Assembly: GCA_035938215.1 (NCBI GenBank)
Contig: DASZHC010000043.1
Span: 1 to 5,776, forward strand
Reading direction: 5' to 3'
From: DASZHC01 sp035938215
GTDB taxonomy: Bacteria; Verrucomicrobiota; Verrucomicrobiia; Chthoniobacterales; JAFAMB01
Length of the DNA stretch: 5,776 nucleotides
The notes beneath the pieces are model-generated. The model did no database searches and was not told the DNA's origin. It saw nothing but the letters and a program-made list of their open reading frames with translations. Position numbers and translations under genes: made by a program. Below are positions 1-4,560 of the stretch, in pieces; within the stretch, counting starts at the first letter, position 1; every line of letters begins with the position of its first letter.

Positions 1-57
1 CACCTCGGCGTACCCTTGCGCGAGGCAACCGTTCTCGCGGTCAACTCGGAGATCTGA
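1..57 (+). CDS. Possible C-terminal tail of a gene entering from the left edge
   Basis: Frame 1 is open from the first base to a TGA at 55-57 and would end in HLGVPLREATVLAVNSEI. The composition is protein-like, but the other two forward frames are also open over this stretch (frame 2 to a TAA at 116-118). The piece is too short to identify, and the assignment is a guess that an upstream gene ends just before the vapBC promoter region. Confidence 0.2.
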   Translation, partial: HLGVPLREATVLAVNSEI

Positions 58-101
58 CCCCAACCGTTTCTCGATCTTTGAACGTTGCCGTCGGTACTTT
101 C

Positions 102-129
102 TTGACCTGCAGCCCTAACAATTTAGACT
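102..129 (+). promoter_or_regulatory. Candidate promoter for vapBC, possibly leaderless
   Basis: TTGACC at 102-107 matches five of six bases of the -35 consensus. TAGACT at 124-129 matches four of six of the -10 consensus, with a 16-base spacer. Transcription would start about seven bases after the -10 box, that is at or next to the vapB ATG at 136. This fits the absence of any ribosome binding site before that ATG. No clear palindromic operator is visible, although VapB proteins usually bind their own promoter. Confidence 0.3.
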
Positions 130-135
130 ATCTGT

Positions 136-354
136 ATGAAAGTTACTGTCGAAATTTCTGAAAATGATCTCAAAGAAATCTTGAGAATTACTCGCGAAAA
201 GAGGAAAGGAGCTGCAATTCGCCAGCTTGCGTTGGAAGCTCTGATGCTAAAAAAGCGTCGCGAAATCCTCGACGAAGTCGAAGCCGGGAAATGGGGGGTT
301 GACTTGCCGCCGATCGTAACTCTGCGCCAAGACCGTGACCTATGGCAGCGGTAG
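136..354 (+). CDS. vapB: VapB-family antitoxin
   Basis: This 72-residue protein has the layout of a VapB antitoxin. A short N-terminal strand (MKVTVEIS) and two helices to about residue 42 look like a ribbon-helix-helix DNA-binding fold. A tail with exposed Trp residues follows (KWGVDLPP and the terminal DLWQR), of the kind that wraps the toxin's active site. In this family the antitoxin neutralises the VapC nuclease and, with it, represses the operon. The start is fixed by an in-frame TAG at 124-126. No Shine-Dalgarno sequence precedes it. The stop lies inside the start of the next gene, with a 13-base overlap, so the two are almost certainly co-translated. Family assignment rests on size, fold pattern and the adjacent PIN toxin; the exact VapB subfamily is not resolved. 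Confidence 0.85.
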   Translation: MKVTVEISENDLKEILRITREKRKGAAIRQLALEALMLKKRREILDEVEAGKWGVDLPPIVTLRQDRDLWQR

Positions 355-746
355 TCGATTCCTCCATCTGGGTGGACTTTCTCCGAACCGGAAGTTCCGT
401 CGTGTTGCGCCGCCAGACGAAAACGATTCTGATCGGCCACGATCGCTTCGTTTGTGAGCCGGTCGCGTTCGAACTCTTGCGGGCCGTGCCCAAACGCAAT
501 CGGGCACGCACAGAGGCGTTGATGGCGACTGTACCAGCATTGCCAACGCCAAGCGAACTCTGGAGTGCTGCGCGAGTGCTTGGCCAGAAATGCGTGGACA
601 ACGGCTTCCTTCCTCCGGCGATCGATCTGTTGATCGCCCAGGTCTGTCTTCATCACGACGTGCCGCTCATCACGTTCGATGCCCACTTCCAACAGATAGC
701 CGAAGTCAGCCCACTGAAAGTGGATGTAGTGAAACGCGAAGAGTAG
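342..746 (+). CDS. vapC: VapC toxin, PIN-domain ribonuclease
   Basis: This 134-residue single PIN domain is of normal VapC length. The four acidic residues expected for metal binding are present: Asp6 in VVDSSIWVDF, Glu44 in VAFELLRA, Asp95 in PAIDLLIA and Asp113 in ITFDAHF. VapC enzymes are Mg2+-dependent endoribonucleases that cleave specific RNAs such as initiator tRNA or the rRNA sarcin-ricin loop; the target here cannot be read from sequence. The start is certain, because an in-frame TGA at 336-338 lies just upstream and the ATG overlaps the end of vapB in another frame, giving translational coupling without its own ribosome site. All catalytic residues are intact, so the toxin is presumably active when freed. 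The role (stabilisation, stress response or phage defence) is not decided by the context. Confidence 0.93.
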   Translation: MAAVVDSSIWVDFLRTGSSVVLRRQTKTILIGHDRFVCEPVAFELLRAVPKRNRARTEALMATVPALPTPSELWSAARVLGQKCVDNGFLPPAIDLLIAQVCLHHDVPLITFDAHFQQIAEVSPLKVDVVKREE

Positions 747-780
747 CCAGCGCAAGAATAGAGGGGGGAAAAATACGGGA

Positions 781-1005
781 AGAATACAGAAGTCAGAGTT
801 CAGGAGTTCACGTCTTTGGGCCCGCGTTCGCCGTTTGCCGTTCGCCGTTTACCGTTCACCGTTCGGGGTTTGGAGTTCGCAGTTCTTCTGTCTTCTGTCT
901 TTGCGGCCCTTCGCCGTCCACCGTTTGGGGTTTGGGGTTCGGAGTTCCTCTGACTTCTGTATTCTGACTTCTGTATTCTGACTTCTGTATTCTGTATTCT
1001 GTCTT
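781..1005. repeat. Heptanucleotide-period repeat block with inverted ends
   Basis: The gap between vapC and the next gene is built of 7-base units in two sequence families. In the middle, GTT recurs exactly every seven bases at 826, 833, 840, 847, 854, 861, 868, 875 and 882, in units such as CCGTTCG and CCGTTCA. It resumes at 923, 930, 937 and 944. CTGTCTT occurs twice at 888-901, and eight CTG-type units fill 950-1005. Phase slips of one base separate the sub-blocks. The left edge, AGAATACAGAAGTCAG (781-796), is the exact reverse complement of 950-965, so the block has 16-base inverted ends. It looks non-coding. Heptamer tandem repeats are known in filamentous cyanobacteria (STRR), but these units are different. 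Confidence 0.85.
950..1005. repeat. Eight perfect tandem CTGNNTT heptamers
   Basis: Eight consecutive seven-base units read CTGACTT, CTGTATT, CTGACTT, CTGTATT, CTGACTT, CTGTATT, CTGTATT and CTGTCTT. The first six form three perfect 14-base copies. The array ends six bases before the ATG at 1012. Each TATTCT matches four of six bases of a -10 box, so the array could supply promoter or spacing variation for the downstream gene, but this is inference only. Confidence 0.9.
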
Positions 1006-1011
1006 TGGAAT

Positions 1012-1470
1012 ATGACTGCAAATGAGCGTCAAGATTTTCTGCAAGGCATCCCGATCTTTGCGGGACTCAACAGCGCCGCTTTGCTAACCATCGCCGAGGC
1101 CGTCGAGGAAAGTGTCTTTCAGCCGGGCTCTATCATCGTCAGTGAAGGTGAACTTGGCAATCGTATGTACATCGTCTACTCCGGACGAGTGGAAGTCGTG
1201 AAGCATCTCGCAAAAGCCAATCAGACACTTCTCGCGGTCTTCGGTCCCAGAGATTTCATGGGTGAGATGTCGATCATCGAGTGCGTTGCCCGCTCGGCCT
1301 CGCTCAGAGCGGTCGAAGAGACCTTCCTGTTTGCGCTCCGAGGTATCGACCTCTATCACCTCTTCCAGCAACGGCCCGATCAATACGCAATTGTTATCCT
1401 CAATATTGCGCGCGACCTCTCGAGACGATTACGGGCGCTTGACGAAAAATTCTCGGCAATCTCTCACTAG
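1012..1470 (+). CDS. Stand-alone cyclic nucleotide-binding domain protein (Crp-like sensor, no HTH)
   Basis: This 152-residue protein consists of one cNMP-binding beta-roll. The N-terminal helix region (residues 1-32) is followed by the barrel, with FQPGSIIVSEGELGNRMYIV (36-55) and SGRVEVV (57-63). A phosphate-binding cassette follows, with Gly84-Glu85 and Arg94-Ser95-Ala96 in the GE-x8-RSA spacing typical of ligand-binding members. A long C-terminal helix (about 112-147) may mediate dimerisation. The chain stops where Crp/Fnr regulators would carry their DNA-binding HTH, so it is not a classical transcription factor. It more likely acts on a partner protein. The conserved Glu and Arg suggest real nucleotide binding; whether cAMP, cGMP or another ligand is unknown. 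ATG 1012 is the first ATG after an in-frame TGA at 979-981, and no Shine-Dalgarno site is seen. The subtilase gene starts 21 bases downstream on the same strand, probably in the same transcript. No signal peptide is present, so it should be cytoplasmic. Confidence 0.87.
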   Translation: MTANERQDFLQGIPIFAGLNSAALLTIAEAVEESVFQPGSIIVSEGELGNRMYIVYSGRVEVVKHLAKANQTLLAVFGPRDFMGEMSIIECVARSASLRAVEETFLFALRGIDLYHLFQQRPDQYAIVILNIARDLSRRLRALDEKFSAISH

Positions 1471-1491
1471 TGTAGCGTCTCCTAAATCCCT

Positions 1492-3519
1492 ATGCCTGAT
1501 CCCATCCATTCGCTGCTTGATAGAGTTCCCGCTCCTTTTGATCCCAAGGATCTCCGGAGGTCTACTATCGCTATTCCGCTGTGGAACGCGATCGAGCAGG
1601 AACTGACCCAAACCGAAGAATTTCTGAAGCAGTTCCCCGATGTGTTGAAGGATCACAACGCCGCGGTCTTTCATCGCAAGGAATTCCCGGGAGGACTTGA
1701 GGAAGCGCGCCGGGTTGCACTTGAACGCCTGAAAGAGGCGGTCGAAGAACTCAAGAAATCCGGTCTCCAGACGGTTGCCAGCCCCCAGATCATCGATCCT
1801 TATGATCCCAACATGAAGCTCCCTCCAGAAGTCAGCCTCGCAAAGCTGGATGGGCGGGTGATCCGGGAACTGCTCGCAATCGATCGCGGCGAAGGTGTCT
1901 CTGCAATTGAACGCATCTGGCCAACCCTGTTCGAAGTGACAATCGACATCAACCTGGAATTTAAGCCGGCTGCGGAGGAACTGCAGCAACACCATACCTC
2001 CGATTCACGCATCGTTGCGCAGGCTCGGATCAAGGAGTTCATCGATCAAGCCAAGAACGAGCTTGGAATCGTCAACGAAGATCAGTGCGCGGATGAGAAA
2101 GCCATGGAACTGATACCCCAGTATGTTTTCGCCTGTCTCGAAGGAAAGGTTATCAAAAAGTTAGTTACGATAGATCAGGCAGTAGCAGCTACAGAGGCGG
2201 AGGCAGCGGCAGCCAAGGAAGTCGATTTGAAACGGGGCGCAATCAACCAGCCACCGGCGACCGAAGCCAAGCCGAAAAAGCGACGATCCACTGAGAAACT
2301 ACCGGATGCCGTGCCGCCAATCAGCCGCGACGACTTGATCAAGCAGCGCAAAATGGTTCTCATCCCCCGGTTTTTGAAGATTCATCATGTTTGGCCCGAT
2401 TTTAAGCTTCGCAATTGTATCACCAAGTCGCTTGCAACGATAAAAGCAGACGCCGCGCATCGTTCATTCACGGCCTATGGAGACGGAATCACGTGGGCGG
2501 TCATTGATTCAGGCATTCAAGCCGATCACCCGCATTTCCGCCTGAATCACAACGTTGACATAACCTCTCCCTACCACGCGGATTTCACGGTCGCCAGCGG
2601 TCCTGGCGATCCGTTCACCGATCAATTCGGACACGGCACACATGTGGCGGGAATTATCGCCGGCGAGCAATCCATCGAAAAGAAATCAGATCCCAGGGAA
2701 ATGATTGCCGCGTGGCGCGACTTTGACGCCAACCAGGAAAAAGATGATCCGAAACAAATGGCACTCGAAGCGATTTCGGGAATGGCGCCGAAATGCCAGC
2801 TCATAAGCCTGAAGGTTCTGGACCGATTTGGCATGGGGAGCGCAAAGAGTGTTATCGCGGCTTTGACTCATGTGCAGGAGATCAATCATCACGGCCGGGA
2901 AATGCATATTCACGGAGTGAATCTGAGTCTCGGTTATCCCTTTGAGCCGAAGTGGTTCGCCTGCGGGCATAGCCCTCTTTGTGTTGAGGTTAATCGCCTT
3001 GTAAAATCGGGTGTCGTTGTCGTAATTGCAGCAGGCAACAGCGGTTATGGCACGCTTCGAGCCAAAGAGGGAGACTGGGACGCGACCCTGGAACTGACCA
3101 TCAACGATCCGGGAAACGCTGAGGAAGCGATCACGGTTGGTTCGACCCATCGCGACATGCCGCACATGTACGGGGTCTCCTACTTTTCTTCCAAGGGACC
3201 CACGGGCGATGGCCGTCACAAGCCCGATCTTCTCGCGCCGGGCGAAAAAATCGTCTCATGCGCCGCAAAAGAAAGCCGGCTGGTGGTCAAGGAAGCGGCT
3301 GTTCAGGGATGCAATTATTTTGAACAAAGCGGCACGAGTATGGCGGCTCCTCACGTGAGTGGAGCGGTCGCCGCATTCCTCTCGATTCGCCGTGAATTTA
3401 TCGGTGAAACCGATGCGGTGAAAAAGATCTTCACCACGGCCGCGACAGACCTTGGTCGCGCGCGTTATTTCCAGGGCTCTGGCCTGCTTGATTTGATGCG
3501 CGCCATCCAGTCGGTTTAG
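1492..3519 (+). CDS. Subtilisin-like serine protease (S8 family) with duplicated N-terminal region
   Basis: This 675-residue protein ends in a complete S8 catalytic domain (about 325-675). The triad is Asp339 (AVIDSGI), His381 (FGHGTHVAG) and Ser616 (SGTSMAAPHVSG), with oxyanion Asn516 (IAAGNSG). An insertion at about 393-428, rich in charged residues, sits between the His motif and the GMAPKCQLISLKVLD strand. There is no signal peptide or membrane segment, which is unusual for a subtilase and suggests cytoplasmic action. The first ~300 residues hold two related segments: 72-131 and 172-228 align with a ~97-100 residue offset, sharing VAxxR(L/I)KE, and LxGxVIxxLxxID after an MxLxP. IWP at 142-144 and VWP at 300-302 may be the matching ends, with an Ala/Lys/Pro-rich linker (about 231-280) inserted in the second copy. 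These may be tandem propeptide-like units, an inference from the way I9 propeptides end just before the mature enzyme. ATG 1492 follows an in-frame TAA at 1483-1485. The cNMP-binding gene just upstream suggests a regulatory partner. Confidence 0.93.
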   Translation: MPDPIHSLLDRVPAPFDPKDLRRSTIAIPLWNAIEQELTQTEEFLKQFPDVLKDHNAAVFHRKEFPGGLEEARRVALERLKEAVEELKKSGLQTVASPQIIDPYDPNMKLPPEVSLAKLDGRVIRELLAIDRGEGVSAIERIWPTLFEVTIDINLEFKPAAEELQQHHTSDSRIVAQARIKEFIDQAKNELGIVNEDQCADEKAMELIPQYVFACLEGKVIKKLVTIDQAVAATEAEAAAAKEVDLKRGAINQPPATEAKPKKRRSTEKLPDAVPPISRDDLIKQRKMVLIPRFLKIHHVWPDFKLRNCITKSLATIKADAAHRSFTAYGDGITWAVIDSGIQADHPHFRLNHNVDITSPYHADFTVASGPGDPFTDQFGHGTHVAGIIAGEQSIEKKSDPREMIAAWRDFDANQEKDDPKQMALEAISGMAPKCQLISLKVLDRFGMGSAKSVIAALTHVQEINHHGREMHIHGVNLSLGYPFEPKWFACGHSPLCVEVNRLVKSGVVVVIAAGNSGYGTLRAKEGDWDATLELTINDPGNAEEAITVGSTHRDMPHMYGVSYFSSKGPTGDGRHKPDLLAPGEKIVSCAAKESRLVVKEAAVQGCNYFEQSGTSMAAPHVSGAVAAFLSIRREFIGETDAVKKIFTTAATDLGRARYFQGSGLLDLMRAIQSV

Positions 3520-3521
3520 CC

Positions 3522-3643
3522 AGCCTGGAAATCGCACGAGCCAAGGCGCTCGCGAGATTTCGCTATTCTCATTCCGAGCCCCTCCGAGTGGCTCTTGAGC
3601 CGGGAAATCTCATGCCGGTTTCGCGAAATGAGATTTCCAGGCT
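3522..3643. repeat. Inverted-repeat element filling the gap between two convergent genes
   Basis: AGCCTGGAAATC (3522-3533) and GATTTCCAGGCT (3632-3643) form perfect 12-base inverted ends of a 122-base segment. Inside are a palindrome CTCGCGAG (3549-3556), GGCTC-TT-GAGCC (3590-3601) and a strong hairpin (3603-3638). The left end starts two bases after the subtilase stop, and the right end overlaps the stop codon of the minus-strand gene. It looks like a small non-autonomous palindromic element of the REP or MITE kind, but copy number cannot be judged from one window. Confidence 0.6.
3603..3638. terminator. Hairpin between convergent genes, possible bidirectional terminator
   Basis: GGAAATCTCAT (3603-3613) pairs perfectly over 11 bases with ATGAGATTTCC (3628-3638) around a 14-base loop that itself contains most of the palindrome TTTCGCGAAA (3619-3628). 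Its place between two facing stop codons suits a transcription terminator for both strands. There is no T-run on either side, so a classical intrinsic terminator is not supported, and the hairpin may simply be part of the repeat element around it. Confidence 0.3.
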
Positions 3644-4178
3644 ATCGACGTCCCCTGTGCGATGCCCAATAGCTATCGATGATAGAAAGTTCTTGAGGAA
3701 GGCACTGGCTAAACTTTCTGCGGTAAAATCCATTGGGGTCATCCATATCAGATAGCCTGTTATAGCCGCAGTGGCCTGTTATCTTGTCTTCGACCACAAT
3801 GCCATGGTGATGAAAAATAGTATAGAGAAAAATGTCTATGACGCGGCCATTCTCTAATTCCGCTTTGTAAGAAGGTAAATCTATCTTGGGACTCTCGGGA
3901 TAAATCGGACGGTCTTGCACTCTTGCCCATTTGCCCACGCTATCCAAATCAAAAGAGTAACTCTCGTATATCCTGGCAGTGTTATTTGGCAGGAAAACAA
4001 AAAAGAATCCCTTCCACCGATTAATCCAGATGTCTACGATCGGATCGGCTTCATTCGGCGGGCTGGGGCTCGGTTGCGGGGGTTGTTGGATTTTTGCGAT
4101 TAAAATGGCGAGCACGACGCAGCAGGAGCCTGCGAGTGTGAAAGCAAGAAAAGTAACGATAGCATTACGGAACCGCAT
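3642..4178 (-). CDS. Small membrane-anchored protein of unknown function, possibly lipocalin-like
   Basis: This 178-residue protein starts with one hydrophobic segment (about residues 6-29, with Cys19-Cys20 but no good lipobox), then a Pro-rich spacer (QQPPQPSPSPP, 31-41). A C-terminal domain would lie outside the membrane. That domain has an order seen in small beta-barrel, lipocalin-like hypothetical proteins: W54-KG, then FLPNNTARIYE (62-72), GKWARV (82-87), ENGRVIDIFLY (109-119) and a GHCGYNRL end (135-142). This resemblance is from memory of the pattern and is tentative. The ATG at 4178 is the first after an in-frame stop at 4188-4190, in an AT-rich leader without a Shine-Dalgarno site. 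By hand count GC is about 47% against about 54% in sampled lines of the subtilase gene. The gene is flanked by repeat elements on both sides and has no operon partner, which hints at horizontal transfer. Confidence 0.68.
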   Translation of the reverse strand: MRFRNAIVTFLAFTLAGSCCVVLAILIAKIQQPPQPSPSPPNEADPIVDIWINRWKGFFFVFLPNNTARIYESYSFDLDSVGKWARVQDRPIYPESPKIDLPSYKAELENGRVIDIFLYTIFHHHGIVVEDKITGHCGYNRLSDMDDPNGFYRRKFSQCLPQELSIIDSYWASHRGRR

Positions 4179-4214
4179 TAATATAAATCAACAATCAAAT
4201 AGCGGGCGTTCACA

Positions 4215-4243
4215 AATAAACTGCGGTCTTATGACTCGTGCAA
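4215..4243 (-). promoter_or_regulatory. Weak candidate promoter for the small membrane protein gene
   Basis: On the minus strand TTGCAC (4243-4238) and TTTATT (4220-4215) are separated by 17 bases, with three and four matches to the -35 and -10 consensus. The spacing is right and it sits about 40 bases before the ATG, but the match is poor and could be chance. Confidence 0.15.
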
Positions 4244-4263
4244 GGAACATGAAATGGTGCATG

Positions 4264-4393
4264 TAAGCGCTAACTTGAGCTCACAAACGCTCACAAACAA
4301 CGCGCTACGATGTAGGCGAACCGTCTCGGTTTGCGCGGTTTTGAAGCGCGCAAAGCGGGACGCTTCGCCTACTTTCGCTCAAGTTAGCGCTTA
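4264..4393. repeat. 130-base palindromic element forming a long hairpin
   Basis: TAAGCGCTAACTTGAGC (4264-4280) is the perfect reverse complement of 4377-4393. Nested inside, 4312-4325 pairs with 4359-4372 at 13 of 14 positions, and TTTGCGCG (4330-4337) pairs with CGCGCAAA (4347-4354), leaving a tiny loop near 4341-4343. The only large asymmetry is a 31-base bulge on the left arm (4281-4311) against four bases on the right. No open reading frame of interest lies in it. It has the form of a non-autonomous mobile or REP-like repeat, and it occupies part of the 382-base gap (4179-4560) that holds no gene. Confidence 0.75.
4279..4298 (+). repeat. Tandem duplication of a 10-base unit
   Basis: GCTCACAAAC occurs twice in a row (4279-4288 and 4289-4298). 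It begins at the end of the left arm of the 130-base palindrome and accounts for much of that arm's unpaired bulge, suggesting slippage expansion within an originally more symmetric hairpin. Confidence 0.8.
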
Positions 4394-4396
4394 TGA

Positions 4397-4417
4397 GGGC
4401 AGATCTTCGAGCTGCCC
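4397..4417. repeat. Small hairpin
   Basis: GGGCAG (4397-4402) pairs with CTGCCC (4412-4417), with two further pairs inside after one mismatch. It lies in the 64-base spacer between the two larger palindromic elements. No T-run follows on either strand, so a terminator role is not shown. Confidence 0.3.
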
Positions 4418-4457
4418 GCCGAGAAAGGGTCATTTTCGCCGATGTTCGCCTATCTAC

Positions 4458-4545
4458 GGGAGGGACGGCCTCTGTGCCGCCCGCCTAATCATTTCCGGCC
4501 CCGCACATTGGAGAAAAATGGGACGGCACGGAGGCCATCCCTCCC
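4458..4545. repeat. 88-base inverted-repeat element beside the hydrolase gene end
   Basis: Bases 4458-4479 pair with 4524-4545 at 20 of 22 positions; the arms begin GGGAGGGACGGCC and end in the complement ATCCCTCCC. CCC (4480-4482) and GGG (4520-4522) extend the stem after a one-base bulge, leaving a loop of about 37 bases. One mismatch is a G-T type pair. It lies 15 bases past the stop of the minus-strand hydrolase gene and could act as a transcript end or RNA-stability hairpin, but no U-tract follows. Its sequence is unrelated to the 130-base element next to it. Confidence 0.75.
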
Positions 4546-4560
4546 TAATTCGCGGCCTCG

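Noticed and set aside
123..755. Long 210-codon minus-strand frame opposite vapBC
   Set aside because: It is antisense to two overlapping genes with clear family motifs, and its translation is Arg/Ser-rich without recognisable domains.
590..967. Plus-strand 125-codon frame running from vapC into the repeats
   Set aside because: Its first part overlaps vapC out of frame, and the rest is translated repeat.
781..1005. CRISPR array
   Set aside because: Units are only seven bases long and contiguous, with no 25-40 base repeats and no unique spacers of constant length.
800..1044. Two minus-strand frames across the heptamer block with repetitive peptides such as RIQNTEVRIQKSE
   Set aside because: A 7-base repeat without stops automatically gives open frames and a 7-residue peptide period; there is no independent sign of coding.
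1012..1470. Classical Crp/Fnr transcription regulator
   Set aside because: The protein ends after the dimerisation helix; no helix-turn-helix follows in this frame before the stop at 1468-1470.
1429..1995. Minus-strand 188-codon frame opposite the start of the subtilase
   Set aside because: It is a shadow of the protease reading frame, which has full family evidence on the plus strand.
2686..3219. Minus-strand 177-codon frame inside the subtilase gene
   Set aside because: It lies opposite the catalytic domain with intact motifs; no domain is visible in the antisense translation.
3979..4266. Plus-strand 95-codon frame opposite the small membrane protein
   Set aside because: The minus-strand frame has a proper signal-anchor-like start and compact domain pattern, whereas the plus frame shows neither.
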